Positions 52,849 through 62,558 of a stretch of DNA of 64,000 bases are shown here, in pieces. Under the pieces are notes generated by a model. That model worked only from the letters and a program-made list of their open reading frames with translations. It did no database searches and was not told where the DNA came from. A program made the position numbers and the translations under genes. Numbering within the stretch: the first letter of the stretch is position 1; each line of letters starts with the position of its first letter. Source of the DNA: Rhizobium sp. BG4 (GTDB lineage Bacteria > Pseudomonadota > Alphaproteobacteria > Rhizobiales > Rhizobiaceae); the NCBI RefSeq assembly GCF_016864575.1, contig NZ_CP044125.1, forward strand, positions 3,516,001-3,580,000. Direction: 5' to 3'.

Positions 52849-55329
52849 TCAAGGATTTGCAGAGCGCAGACGCAAGGCGTTGCCCAGCACGAAGACGCTG
52901 GACATAGCCATCGCTGCTGCAGCGAAAATTGGCGACATCAAGGTGCCGTTTACAGGATAAAGAGCGCCAGCGGCGACCGGGATCAGGCTTACATTGTAAG
53001 CGAAAGCCCAGAAAAGGTTCTGCTTGATGTTGAGGATCGTGGCCTTGCTGAGGGCTATCGCCTTCGGCACACCATTCAGGTCGCCCGACATCAGAACGAC
53101 GTCGGCGCTCTCGATTGCGATATCCGTTCCAGTCCCGACGGCCAACCCAACGTCGGCCTCCGTCAGGGCAGGGGCGTCGTTGATCCCGTCACCGATGAAG
53201 GCGACCTTCCGTCCGCCTGAGCGGAGCCGTTTCACAGCCTCAACCTTACCTTCGGGCAGGACCTCGGCCACTACTTCGTCGATCCCCAGCTGCCTCGCGA
53301 TTGCATTTCCTGTCCGTTTGTTGTCGCCAGTGATCATCGCAACCTTGAGACCGAGCGCGTGCAGCGCTTGGATGGCCGCTGGTGTCGTGTCCTTGACCGG
53401 ATCAGCGACCGCAATAATGGCGGCAACCTTTCCGTCCACAGCCGCGTAGAGCGGAGACTTGCCCTGGTCTCCCAGCGCTGAGGCCGTGTCACTCAGCTCA
53501 GCCACCGAGATACCTGCTTTGACCAGCGCTCTGTCCGCGCCGACGAGGACTTTGTGGCCCTTCACAATCCCCTCGATGCCGAACCCGGGAGCGGCCTGGA
53601 AATCTGTTACCGAATGGAGATCGGTCCCGGCGTCCCTTGCCGCCGCAACAATCGCTTCGGCAATCGGATGTTCCGAGAGCACTTCCACGCTCGCCACCAG
53701 TTCCAGCACCTCGTCCTTCGCAAAGCCGTCGGTGGCGACGAAGTCGGTCAGCTCCGGACGGCCCTTAGTCAGGGTGCCGGTCTTATCCAAGGCAACGACA
53801 TCCGCTTCCCGCAGACTTTGAAGGGCCTCGCCCTTTCGGAAAAGAATGCCCAGTTCTGCCGCACGACCAGTGCCGACCATGATCGATGTCGGTGTCGCTA
53901 GGCCCATAGCGCAGGGGCAAGCAATAATGAGGACCGCCACTGCGTTGACAAGCGCAAAGCTCAAAGCAGGTGAGGGACCGAGCAGATACCATGCTGCGAA
54001 AGTTGCCACGGCTGCCATAATCACGGCCGGAACAAACCAACCGGTGACTTTGTCGACCAGTGCCTGGATCGGCAGCTTCGATCCCTGTGCTGCCTCGACC
54101 ATCTTGATGATCTGGGCAAGGAGGGTTTCGTTGCCGACTTTAGTGGCTTTGAAGGTAAATGAACCAGTTTTGTTGATGGTCCCGCCGACCACCTCGCTGT
54201 CGGCAACTTTTTCGGCTGGCACCGGCTCGCCTGTGATCATGGATTCGTCGACGAACGAGCTGCCTTCTTCGACCTTGCCATCGACAGGAATTTTCTCTCC
54301 CGGGCGAATGCGGATCACATCACCGGCAATCACCTCTTCTATCTGGACCTCAACAAAGTGATCGTTACGAAGCACGAAGGCCGTCTTCGGCTGCAGATCG
54401 ACGAGACGCTTGATCGCTTGGCTGGTCTGACCCTTCGCCCGCGCCTCAAGGAAACGTCCAAGCAGGATCAGGGTCACGATGACAGCAGCTGCCTCGTAAT
54501 AGACGTTGGCGGTGCCTTCCGGCAGTACAGTGGGCAGGAACGTGGCTACAACCGAGTACAGCCAGGCCGCCGATGTGCCGAGAACAACCAACGAGTTCAT
54601 ATCCGGCGTCCAACGTAACAGGTTGGGCACGCCTTTCCTGAAGAACTTGAACCCGGGACCGAATAGGACGACGGTCGCCAGCGTGAACTGGAGATAGAGG
54701 TTATTTTTCATGCCGATTGTGTCCATGATCAGCTCATGGACGCCTGGAATGAAATGAGAACCCATCTCCAGAATGAACAGCGGAAGCGTCAGTGCTGCGG
54801 AAAATATCAGCAATGCCCGCAAATTCGCGACCTCGGACGCTTTTTGGTCTGTCGCGTCATCTCGAATATCTGTCCGCTGCATACGGTGGACGTTGTAGCC
54901 CGCCTTTTGAACGGCCGCTTCCAGGGCAGCGAAGTCGGCAGCGCCAGATGCAAGGCGAACCGTCGCCCGCTCTGTCGCCAAGTTTACGCTAGCCTCGGCG
55001 ACGCCGGGCACCAACTTCAGCGCCTTCTCGACCCTGGCAACGCAGGATGCGCATGTCATGCCTTGAATCTCAAACTCTTCGGTCGAGAGCCTTGGCTCAT
55101 AGCCCGCGCGTTCAATAGCGGATAGAAGTGAGGACGTGTCAGCCGGGGCAGCGAAATGAACGGTTGCCTTTTCGGTGGCAAGGTTGACGGTCGCCGATGT
55201 GACGCCGGGGACCGAGGCGATTGCCTTCTCAACCCGGACGACGCAGGACGCGCAGGTCATGCCTTCAATGGCGAAATCGACCGATTTGAAGGGCCCTGCC
55301 GCAGCCTCGATCTTTAATAAAGCAGTCAT
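52849..55329 (-). CDS. copA: Cu(I)-exporting P1B-type ATPase
   Basis: 826 aa from the ATG at 55329. Two heavy-metal-associated domains, each with GMTCASC (23-29 and 90-96), precede eight helices. Metal-site CPC at 471-473 ([13 protein letters not shown]), phosphorylated Asp515 in DKTGT, the SEHPIAEA motif and GDGINDAP. This is the CopA/ActP type that exports Cu(I) from the cytosol. The upstream frame to 55389 would start inside the promoter, so 55329 is preferred. It is cotranscribed with cueR. Confidence 0.95.
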   Translation of the reverse strand: MTALLKIEAAAGPFKSVDFAIEGMTCASCVVRVEKAIASVPGVTSATVNLATEKATVHFAAPADTSSLLSAIERAGYEPRLSTEEFEIQGMTCASCVARVEKALKLVPGVAEASVNLATERATVRLASGAADFAALEAAVQKAGYNVHRMQRTDIRDDATDQKASEVANLRALLIFSAALTLPLFILEMGSHFIPGVHELIMDTIGMKNNLYLQFTLATVVLFGPGFKFFRKGVPNLLRWTPDMNSLVVLGTSAAWLYSVVATFLPTVLPEGTANVYYEAAAVIVTLILLGRFLEARAKGQTSQAIKRLVDLQPKTAFVLRNDHFVEVQIEEVIAGDVIRIRPGEKIPVDGKVEEGSSFVDESMITGEPVPAEKVADSEVVGGTINKTGSFTFKATKVGNETLLAQIIKMVEAAQGSKLPIQALVDKVTGWFVPAVIMAAVATFAAWYLLGPSPALSFALVNAVAVLIIACPCAMGLATPTSIMVGTGRAAELGILFRKGEALQSLREADVVALDKTGTLTKGRPELTDFVATDGFAKDEVLELVASVEVLSEHPIAEAIVAAARDAGTDLHSVTDFQAAPGFGIEGIVKGHKVLVGADRALVKAGISVAELSDTASALGDQGKSPLYAAVDGKVAAIIAVADPVKDTTPAAIQALHALGLKVAMITGDNKRTGNAIARQLGIDEVVAEVLPEGKVEAVKRLRSGGRKVAFIGDGINDAPALTEADVGLAVGTGTDIAIESADVVLMSGDLNGVPKAIALSKATILNIKQNLFWAFAYNVSLIPVAAGALYPVNGTLMSPIFAAAAMAMSSVFVLGNALRLRSANP

Positions 55330-55358
55330 CGGAGAAATCCTTTCCTTAACTGCACAGA

Positions 55359-55389
55359 TATGTAAACCTTCCCATGACGGGAAGGTCAA
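55359..55389 (-). promoter_or_regulatory. CueR-type promoter/operator of copA
   Basis: Read on the minus strand, TTGACC and TACATA are separated by exactly 19 bp, as in MerR-family promoters. The spacer holds the inverted repeat ACCTTCCC-N5-GGGAAGGT (55366-55386). It ends about 30 bp before the copA ATG. Confidence 0.85.
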
Positions 55390-55425
55390 GCTTCGAAAAT
55401 ATATAATTCGAGAGGGAGAGGAGAC

Positions 55426-56186
55426 GTGGTGATCTATGAAGACGAATTACCCAGTTCGCTGCTGGAGAAAGCTACAATGATGGAGCAGCTTCTTACCGCC
55501 AGCGCCACAGGAAAGGAGGCTGATACGCATACATATGAGCATCTTCGGCAGGAATTCATGCTGGTCGACGAACTCAAGGACTTGCTGCCGAGCTTCGTCC
55601 GGACGAGCCGCACCCTCGAAACCTTCTGGCCCTTCATCAAGCGCACCGCTGGGACTTATGCCGAGCGCCGGGAGTACATTAGCCAAGCCTTCACGCCGCT
55701 AATCGAGCATTTGGAAGGGCGTAATCGACATCCAGGGGACAGCGTTACGTCGGACGCTCTGCTGACGTTTGATGCGGAGGGCGTTCATGCGGTTTGGCAC
55801 AAGGCGTTGGCAAGACGGCAAAGCGATCCAGAAGGAGCGATCACTGTTGCACGGACGTTGCTAGAGACGGTTTGCAAGCGGGTTCTCGATGAGCTGGCGG
55901 TGAAATACACCGACAAGGAAGACCTTCCCCAGCTTATCGGATGGCGGCAAAGGAACTCAACCTTGCCCCCGACCAGCACACGGAGGAGCCGATTAAACAA
56001 ATTCTCGGAGGTGCGATGACTTTAGTGAACGGGATAGGCACGTTGAGAAATCGTCTCAGTGATGCCCACGGACGGGGCGGCTCGCTTCCTGTGCGGCCAT
56101 CACCACGTCACGCCAGCCTTGCCGTCAACACCGCAGGAGCTGTTGCAACTTTTCTTGTTGAAACGCTTGCTGCGAAGCGAACATAA
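55426..56186 (+). CDS. Abi-C-terminal-domain (abortive infection) protein, single-base frameshift
   Basis: GTG start at 55426 with a strong GGGAGAGGAG upstream. The C-terminal domain matches the Abi_C family: [20 protein letters not shown] and, in the next frame, [32 protein letters not shown] and [12 protein letters not shown]. The first frame stops at 56019 with a spurious tail ([12 protein letters not shown]). Inserting one T at TT 55934-55935 gives a Leu-Tyr-Arg-Met junction and a 253-aa protein. The domain is found in abortive-infection proteins. It is divergent from copA. Confidence 0.75.
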
Positions 56187-56313
56187 GAAGTTTAGTGGGT
56201 GATGGTTCCGGGGCGTCCGTCAACTCCAAGCTATAGCGGCGTGTTCATGGCGCTGCCTTCATCCACGAATGGTTTGAACCGAAACCACCCTACCAGGACA
56301 GTCAGGATCGTTA

Positions 56314-57060
56314 GTGGATAGTGGGACCAGTGAGCTTGCCGCCGCCTTCTTCTTAATCGCTCTTCTTTACGCGGCCGTTGGGCAAGCCGGAGCATCAGGT
56401 TACATAGCTGTCATGGGCTTGGCAGGCTTCGAGCCCATCGCCATGAAGACGACGGCTCTGGTACTGAACTTGATAGTGGCTGGTATCGGAACCGCCGTAT
56501 TCTTGCGAGCTGGCCGAGTGTCATGGCGAAGCGTTTGGCCGTTTGCGGCACTTGGTTTTCCCTTCTCTATGCTGGGTGGCGCTGTTCACTTGCCAGAGCA
56601 AGCTTATTTCCCGGTGGTAGGTATTGTGCTGATCGTCTCGGGAGCCCAGATGGCTCGATCCGCCTTTCGGGATAAGTCACGGGAAGCCGATCAGCCTCCT
56701 GTTGTCCCTCCTTTTGGCGCAGCGTTAGCAACCGGAGCGGTGATCGGCTTCGTTTCGGGGACGACTGGAACGGGCGGCGGCGTCTTTTTAGCTCCTGTGA
56801 TCCTGGGCATGAATTGGGCGACGGCCAGGCAGTTGGCTGCCACGACCGCCGTCTATAACCTCATGAACTCAGCAGCGGCATTGATCGGAGCGTATGCAAT
56901 ATGGGACCAGGCTCCCCGCGCTCTTCCGCTCTGGTCGATTGCTGTGGCGGCAGGCGGCTTGGCAGGTGCTTTTGCTGGCAGCCGTTACCTTCCCGAGCGA
57001 TGGCTGCGGTTCATACTGGCAGGCCTTCTGGTGATCTCAGGTGCCAAGCTGGTTCTCTGA
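56314..57060 (+). CDS. TauE/SafE-family sulfite/anion exporter-like membrane protein
   Basis: 248 aa; GTG start at 56314. Seven to eight membrane helices in two TauE repeats: VGQAGASGYIAVMGLAGF and VIGFVSGTTGTGGGVFLAPVI. The G-x-x-G-x-x-G repeats are typical. The family transports sulfite, organosulfonates or other anions. It lies between the Abi gene and the arsR gene; arsenic- or sulfur-related transport is possible but not shown. Confidence 0.82.
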   Translation: MDSGTSELAAAFFLIALLYAAVGQAGASGYIAVMGLAGFEPIAMKTTALVLNLIVAGIGTAVFLRAGRVSWRSVWPFAALGFPFSMLGGAVHLPEQAYFPVVGIVLIVSGAQMARSAFRDKSREADQPPVVPPFGAALATGAVIGFVSGTTGTGGGVFLAPVILGMNWATARQLAATTAVYNLMNSAAALIGAYAIWDQAPRALPLWSIAVAAGGLAGAFAGSRYLPERWLRFILAGLLVISGAKLVL

Positions 57061-57267
57061 CGGGAGTATCATTTCGTCCTGAGGATCGGCTCGCCTGCCG
57101 TTCACGACGACTACAACAAGGTCTTGGTGTGGTAGGAACAGTCTGTAAAAGAACCTCGCAGCAAGGTTAAGTGCGGGAGCAGAAAGGCTGCACTTAAGCT
57201 TCCCTAGCGAATTCGCGGTCGAATACCTTGCTGGTCACCTTCATCTCTGTTATCGGTTCTTTGATAA

Positions 57268-57283
57268 TTCAAGGAATATTGAA
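57268..57283 (+). promoter_or_regulatory. Candidate ArsR operator
   Basis: TTCAA-N6-TTGAA inverted repeat immediately upstream of the arsR ATG at 57286. Short arms, so the site is tentative. Confidence 0.35.
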
Positions 57284-57285
57284 AT

Positions 57286-57642
57286 ATGAATGACCATCAA
57301 GCGCTTTTGTCATTCGCGGCACTCTCTCAGGCAACCCGGCTCGCGGTCGTCAGGGCACTGGTTGTCGTCGGACCGGATGGGTTGCCAGCGGGGATTATTG
57401 CAGACCAGATGGGGGTTTCCCCGTCGAACATTTCGTTTCATCTGAAGGAGCTTGAACGATCTGGCCTAGTTGTCCAGCGCCGTGTATCGCGCTCGCTGAT
57501 TTACGCCGCGAATTTTGATGCCCTTGCGGACCTCATAAAGTTTCTCATGGAGGACTGCTGCTCTGGCCACCCGAGAATTTGCAGCTCAGTCGAGCAGTCG
57601 GACGACTGTTCCGCACTGACCGAGGACGCCAACCTTGCGTGA
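57286..57642 (+). CDS. arsR: ArsR/SmtB-family metalloregulator (first arsenic cluster)
   Basis: 118 aa. Winged-helix fold with SPSNISFHLKELERSGLV as the recognition region. Metal-binding cysteines lie near the C-terminus (EDCCSGHPRICSS). It should repress its own operon until As(III) binds. Its 3' end overlaps the downstream MFS gene by 8 bp, so they are cotranscribed. A second arsR is at 62014. Confidence 0.9.
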   Translation: MNDHQALLSFAALSQATRLAVVRALVVVGPDGLPAGIIADQMGVSPSNISFHLKELERSGLVVQRRVSRSLIYAANFDALADLIKFLMEDCCSGHPRICSSVEQSDDCSALTEDANLA

Positions 57643-58839
57643 GAACAGTATTCACGTCGGTCTGGTTTCCGCTCTCGGCCTTACTCAAATTATTGGGTAC
57701 GGTACGCTCTATTACTCATTCTCGATCCTCGCGCCTGGCATAGCAGAAGACCTTGGCATCAGCCTTGAAAACGTGTTCGCGATATTTTCAATCTCGCTCT
57801 TCATCGGGGGCTGTCGGCCCCTATCATTGGCAAGGAAATGGACAGGATCGGCGCTGCCACCGTTCTGACGGTCGGCTCGGTTTTGTCGGCACTGACGCTC
57901 ATGCTTTGCGCATGGTCGCCATCGGTCGTCGTTTTCGCCCTGGCGATTATCTTGCTGGAGGTGTCCTCAGGCATGGTCCAGTACCAGGCAGCGTTCGCCG
58001 CTCTGGTAGAAAGCGATCCTAAGACGGCGTCGCGGAGCATCACCTACCTCACGCTGATTGGCGGGTTCGCTTCGACTATTTTTTGGCCGATCTCTGCCGC
58101 GTTGATGGGATATCTATCTTGGCGCGAAATCTACCTTATCTTCGCTGCTCTCAACCTTGTCATCTGTATGCCTCTGCACCTCTGGATGATACGGAAAGGC
58201 AGAGCCGAAAGCTCGAAAGCTACCAGGCGGGCACGCGAGCACGTCGTGGGCGCGATCCCGCTGGAAGGGCGACGTGGCGCAATGATCGTCGTCTCAGCTG
58301 CGTTCGCCATCCTTGGCTTCACATTGGCGTCGATCCTTGCTCATATGGTGCCGATGCTTGGTAAACTCGGTCTCGGTACCGCAGCCGTTGTTGTCGGCTC
58401 GTTGTTCGGCCCGGCGCAGGTTCTCAGCCGCCTGATCAACATGATCTTCGGCACGCGCTTATCACCGCCGATGTTAGCGGTCATCTCGGCCGGGTTGATG
58501 GTCACCGGCATTACCATTTTGGGCCTGACCGGCAACTCCCTTGTGGGTGCAGTCTCATTTGCAATCTGCCTTGGTCTTGGCTCAGGCATCAATTCAATCG
58601 CGCAGGGCAGCCTGCCCCTGTATCTTTTCGGAAGCGATGGGTACGGCTCGGTCACCGGCAAGATGGCGGCAGCGCGACTGGCAACAGGGGCGGCTGCGCC
58701 ATTCATGTTCGCGACGGCGATGGCTCAATTCGGGATCGGATTGTCATTGTTCGCTACCGCTGCGCTGGGGATGGTCGGCATGGCCGCGTTTATCAGCGTC
58801 GCTAAGTCGACCAAGCGGAACTTAGCCCCGGCTGAGTGA
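57635..58839 (+). CDS. MFS transporter, ArsK-like candidate, single-base frameshift
   Basis: TTG start at 57635, overlapping arsR. About 12 helices. The first frame ends at 57868 after LFIGGCRPLSL. The second continues as MDRIGAATVLTVGSVLSAL. Adding one G in GGGGG at 57806-57810 makes LFIGGLSAPIIGKEMDRIG and a 401-aa protein (span is 2 mod 3). An MFS gene paired with arsR recalls ArsK of Agrobacterium, an exporter of trivalent arsenicals and antimonite; that assignment is by context and not certain. Confidence 0.78.
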
Positions 58840-58842
58840 ATC

Positions 58843-59571
58843 TCAGATGGATTTCAGCTGCACTCGCTTTTCCAACTTCTCGGCATCTTCTTTCCGTTCG
58901 CTATAGCGGTCGGTGAGATAGGAAGAGGCATCCCGGGTCAGTAGCGTGAACTTGACAAGCTCTTCGCAGACGTCAACGACGCGGTCGTAGTAGGACGATG
59001 GTTTCATCCTGCCATCAGCGTCGAATTCCTGAAACGCTTTCGCAACCGAAGACTGGTTGGGGATCGTGATCATCCGCATCCATCTGCCAAGAATTCGAAG
59101 TTGGCCGACAGCATTGAATGATTGCGACCCACCCGACACCTGCATCACTGCGAGCGTCTTCCCCTGTGTTGGACGGACAGAACCGACAGCTAACGGAATC
59201 CAGTCAATCTGAGACTTCATTACACCCGTCATAGAGCCGTGCCGCTCCGGACTAACCCATACCTGACCCTCTGACCACTCGGACAGCTCCCGAAGCTCCT
59301 GCACCTTCGGGTGCGTGACCGGCGCTTCATCCGGAAGAGGCAATCCCTTAGGATCAAAAACCCGCACCTCGCATCCAAAATGCTCCAGAAGGCGCTGAGC
59401 CTCGAACGCCAGAAGTCGGCTGTACGATACTTCTCGAAGAGAGCCGTACAGAACCAGAATCCGAGGCTTGTGTGTCGAGAACGGTGGTCGTAGAGCATCC
59501 AGATCAGGCGCACGAAAATGCTCGGGCGATGCAGCAGGAAATGTTTCAGACAATGCGCTTTCCTTCGTCAT
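58843..59571 (-). CDS. arsH: ArsH organoarsenical oxidase/NADPH-FMN reductase
   Basis: 242 aa from the ATG at 59571; an upstream start at 59622 would lie within arsC. Flavodoxin-like FMN site [16 protein letters not shown]; the [20 protein letters not shown] region is highly typical of ArsH. It oxidises trivalent methylated arsenicals to pentavalent forms. The start overlaps the end of the (interrupted) arsC gene by 26 bp. It is the last gene of the ars operon. Confidence 0.93.
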   Translation of the reverse strand: MTKESALSETFPAASPEHFRAPDLDALRPPFSTHKPRILVLYGSLREVSYSRLLAFEAQRLLEHFGCEVRVFDPKGLPLPDEAPVTHPKVQELRELSEWSEGQVWVSPERHGSMTGVMKSQIDWIPLAVGSVRPTQGKTLAVMQVSGGSQSFNAVGQLRILGRWMRMITIPNQSSVAKAFQEFDADGRMKPSSYYDRVVDVCEELVKFTLLTRDASSYLTDRYSERKEDAEKLEKRVQLKSI

Positions 59572-59974
59572 CGAGTACGCGTTCGCCGTCTTCCTTGGTG
59601 AAGGGGCCCTTGAAGGCCTCACTCGGCAGAATATCCAGCACCATTTCGGAGGGACGTGACAAGCGAGTACCCAATGGTGTGACTACGAACGGCCGGTTAA
59701 TAAGGATCGGGTTCTTCAGCATTGCATCAAGAAGCTGATCGTCAGACAGTTTCGGGTTGTCGAGGCCGAGCGCGGCTTAGGGCGTTCCTTTCTCGCGGAT
59801 CGCCTGACGCACTGTCAGACCGGCATCTGCTATCATCTTGACGAGCTGTTCGCGCGTGGGCGGTGTCTTCAGATACTCGATGATCACTGTTGGTTCGATG
59901 CCAGCGTGCTTAATCAGCTCCACGGTGTTGCGTGAGGTCCCGCACTCGGGATTGTGGTATATGGTGACGTCCAT
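59546..59974 (-). pseudogene. arsC: Glutaredoxin-coupled arsenate reductase, interrupted by an in-frame stop
   Basis: The frame from 59974 encodes NPECGTSRNTVELI with the catalytic Cys11, then stops at codon 66 (TAA, at 59777-59779 on the plus strand as TTA). The same frame continues unbroken beyond it: [38 protein letters not shown] and GKRIV, stopping at 59546. Family members have Tyr here (GTPYA), so a TAC/TAT-to-TAA change is the simplest explanation. The 65-aa product lacks the arsenate-binding arginines of the second half. A thioredoxin-type ArsC nearby could compensate. Confidence 0.85.
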
Positions 59975-59975
59975 T

Positions 59976-61034
59976 TCAGACCCTTTCGGTTGCTGTGTTC
60001 TTGGAGACGGCGGGTGATGCCTCGTACCAGCCCTTCGAGCGGTTCACGATCCAGACGACCGACAGCATGACAGGAACTTCGATCAACACGCCCACGACGG
60101 TTGCGAGCGCTGCACCGGATTGAAAGCCGAACAAGCTGATGGCGGCGGCTACTGCAAGTTCGAAGAAGTTGCTTGCTCCGATAAGCGCTGACGGCCCGGC
60201 AACGCAGTGCTGTTCGCCGGAGAGGCGGTTCAACAGGTAGGCAAGTCCGGAGTTGAAGTAGACCTGGATCAGGATCGGAACCGCTAGCAGCGCGATAATT
60301 GTAGGCTGCGCAATGATCTGCTCGCCTTGGAACCCGAAGAGCAGAACGAGTGTCGCCAACAAGGCAATCAGCGAAACCGGCTGAAGCTTTGACAGCATCA
60401 AATCCAATGCCCCTGTGGTTCCTTCGGCGGTGAGACGGCTCCTGAGCACCTGAGCAATGATGACCGGAACGATGATGTACAGAGCCACGGAAATTACCAG
60501 AGTATTCCACGGCACGGTGATCGCCGACAAACCAAGCAGCAATCCGACGATGGGCGCAAAGGCCACGATCATGATCGCGTCGTTGAGCGCGACCTGTGAC
60601 AAGGTGAACAGCGGTTCGCCTCGCGTCAGATTGCTCCAGACGAAGACCATCGCCGTACAGGGGGCCGCCGCCAGAATGATCAAGCCCGCGATGTAAGAGC
60701 CGATCTGATCGGCAGGCAAATACGGCCGGAACAGCCAGCCTACAAATAGCCAACCAAGCACCGCCATGGAAAACGGTTTGATCGCCCAGTTGATGAAAAG
60801 TGTGACGCCGATACCGCGCCAGTAGGTCCCAACTCTTGCAAGGGACCGGAAGTCGATCTTGACGAGCATCGGGATAATCATCAGCCAGATGAGGATGGCT
60901 ACGGGAATGTTCACCTTGGCGATCTCTGCCGCGCCGATTGTCTCAAAGACGCCAGGCATCAGGTGGCCGAGTGCTACGCCGACGACGATGCAAAGGAAAA
61001 CCCAGACTGTCAGGTAGCGTTCGAACGTCGACAT
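59976..61034 (-). CDS. acr3: Acr3-type arsenite efflux permease
   Basis: 352 aa with ten hydrophobic segments. Acr3 signature regions: IPVAILIWLMIIPMLVKIDF, the conserved Cys in LAAAPCTAMVFVWSNL, and the NDAIMIVAFAPI region. It exports As(III) from the cytosol in exchange for protons. It ends 1 bp before the arsC gene and begins overlapping the end of the thioredoxin-type arsC gene, so it lies in one operon. Confidence 0.93.
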   Translation of the reverse strand: MSTFERYLTVWVFLCIVVGVALGHLMPGVFETIGAAEIAKVNIPVAILIWLMIIPMLVKIDFRSLARVGTYWRGIGVTLFINWAIKPFSMAVLGWLFVGWLFRPYLPADQIGSYIAGLIILAAAPCTAMVFVWSNLTRGEPLFTLSQVALNDAIMIVAFAPIVGLLLGLSAITVPWNTLVISVALYIIVPVIIAQVLRSRLTAEGTTGALDLMLSKLQPVSLIALLATLVLLFGFQGEQIIAQPTIIALLAVPILIQVYFNSGLAYLLNRLSGEQHCVAGPSALIGASNFFELAVAAAISLFGFQSGAALATVVGVLIEVPVMLSVVWIVNRSKGWYEASPAVSKNTATERV

Positions 61035-61561
61035 CAGCTGGCCTTCTCCTGTGAAATGCTTGCCCCTTCCATTCGGCCGATCTGCCGAAGCTGCTGCTCC
61101 AGTGCGAGTTTTTCGATGGACGACAGAGGTAGGCTGAGGAAAGCAGTAATGCGGTTTTTGAGGAACCGCGCGGCGTCCGAGAAAGCGCGGGCCTTCTCAA
61201 AGTCGGCTCCTTCTACGGCGGCCGGGTCTTCAATCCCCCAGTGTGCCGTCATCGGATGGCCTATCCAGACAGGACAGGCTTCTCCAGCAGCGCTGTCGCA
61301 GACGGTGAAGATAAAATCCATCTTCGGAGCGCTGGGATAGGCAAAAACATCCCAGCTCTTGGAACTGAAACCCTCCGTGGGGTAGCCAAGCGCTCTTAGT
61401 GTATCGAGCGCAAGCGGGTGGACTTGTCCCTTCGGCTGGCTGCCAGCAGAAAACGCCCTGAAGCGTCCTTTGCCCTCGGCATTAAGGATGGATTCACCTA
61501 AGATAGAGCGTGCGGAATTGCCCGTGCACAAGAAGAGCACGTTGTAGGTCTTGTCGGTCAT
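61034..61561 (-). CDS. arsC: Thioredoxin-coupled arsenate reductase (low-molecular-weight phosphatase fold)
   Basis: 175 aa. The P-loop near the N-terminus, VLFLCTGNSARSILGE, carries the nucleophilic Cys and Arg. CDSAAGEACPVW is the further cysteine region of ArsC proteins. It reduces As(V) to As(III) for export by Acr3. It overlaps acr3 by one base. It is unrelated in fold to the glutaredoxin-type arsC of the same operon. Confidence 0.92.
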   Translation of the reverse strand: MTDKTYNVLFLCTGNSARSILGESILNAEGKGRFRAFSAGSQPKGQVHPLALDTLRALGYPTEGFSSKSWDVFAYPSAPKMDFIFTVCDSAAGEACPVWIGHPMTAHWGIEDPAAVEGADFEKARAFSDAARFLKNRITAFLSLPLSSIEKLALEQQLRQIGRMEGASISQEKAS

Positions 61562-61576
61562 GGTCGTGATCCGTGG

Positions 61577-62017
61577 TTAAGTTCGAGATCGGGTTAGTTT
61601 CATGACGGTTGCGGAAGCTGGGCAAATGCCGGACAATTGTCGCGTGGCCATGACATCGGCAGGAACGTCAGCGCGGTTCACCGCCTCGAAACCAAGCTTC
61701 TCAAAGAACGATGCAGCCGATGTTGTCGCGAGGTAGACCGCCGCGTGTTCGCCGACGAAAGCCAGCGTCTCTCGCACAAGCAAAGCTCCAAGTTCCTGCC
61801 CTCTGTGTTCCGGCAGGACAACGACCGAACGAAGCAGGGCGTCGTCGCCGCACGCTTCAATTCCAGAGTAGCCGATAGCCTCGCCATCCTCGTTGGTCGC
61901 GCAAAAAAATGAGCGGTCAGTGTAGGCCAAGTCCTCAATTGGTAGGCCAGACGCCGCCAGGGCGACTTTCAAGCCAGGATCGGCTCCTTGTACGGGCGTC
62001 AGAGCAAGTCTTGTCAT
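61577..62017 (-). CDS. arsN2: ArsN2-type GNAT acetyltransferase
   Basis: 146 aa from the ATG at 62017, which overlaps the arsR stop by 4 bp. GNAT motif A: LLRSVVVLPEHRGQELGALL, plus the beta-bulge segment AVYLATTSAASFFEKLGFE. GNATs of this type within ars operons are called ArsN2, and homologues such as ArsN1 acetylate phosphinothricin-like arsenicals. The exact substrate is unproven. Confidence 0.85.
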   Translation of the reverse strand: MTRLALTPVQGADPGLKVALAASGLPIEDLAYTDRSFFCATNEDGEAIGYSGIEACGDDALLRSVVVLPEHRGQELGALLVRETLAFVGEHAAVYLATTSAASFFEKLGFEAVNRADVPADVMATRQLSGICPASATVMKLTRSRT

Positions 62018-62367
62018 GATGGCCGCACTCCTGGCTCGCAGCACGGTGTCAGTTCGGCGATCAACGGAGCGCAAAGCTCGCTCGAACCGCCGCAGCAATC
62101 CTTCAGCAGGAACAGCGTTAGGTCCCGGAGAGTATCCAGCTTTGCTCTGTAAATGATCGAGCGGCTATGTCGCTCACCGGAGAGCAAGCCCGCTTGGGAC
62201 AAGGTCTTGAGATGGGCCGACATAGTGTTCTGCGGGATGTCGATTGCAGCAGCAAGCTCGCCTACCGGTAGGCCGTCGGGCTCGTGCTTAACAAGCAGCC
62301 TGAACGTTTCGAGGCGGGTGCCCTGGGCAAGGGCGGCGAGAGCTGCGATAGCTTTGATAGAATCCAT
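62014..62367 (-). CDS. arsR: ArsR/SmtB-family metalloregulator (second arsenic cluster)
   Basis: 117 aa. IPQNTMSAHLKTLSQAGLLS forms the recognition helix region. Cysteines in KDCCGGSSELCAP and LTPCCEPG likely bind As(III). It is the first gene of the arsR-arsN2-arsC-acr3-arsC-arsH operon. Its ATG overlaps the inverted repeat at 62366-62389, which fits autorepression. Confidence 0.92.
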   Translation of the reverse strand: MDSIKAIAALAALAQGTRLETFRLLVKHEPDGLPVGELAAAIDIPQNTMSAHLKTLSQAGLLSGERHSRSIIYRAKLDTLRDLTLFLLKDCCGGSSELCAPLIAELTPCCEPGVRPS

Positions 62368-62389
62368 ATATCCAAGATAATGGATATAT
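62366..62389 (-). promoter_or_regulatory. ArsR operator overlapping the arsR start codon
   Basis: ATATATCC (62366-62373) and GGATATAT (62382-62389) form an 8-bp inverted repeat with an 8-bp spacer. The left arm covers part of the ATG. Confidence 0.6.
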
Positions 62390-62558
62390 CCGATGTGTCA
62401 ATCAACTTTATCCGCGTTCGAAGCGATGCGCGTTTCGGTACAGGCGGAGCTGTCGGAAACCCCCTTCCAGACCTGAAAGCTCGTCGAACATCGCCCCAAG
62501 ACGGCCGCGTCGCGGAAAGTACGCCAACGCGGCCACTGACCCCGGGTCAATGTTGCTG

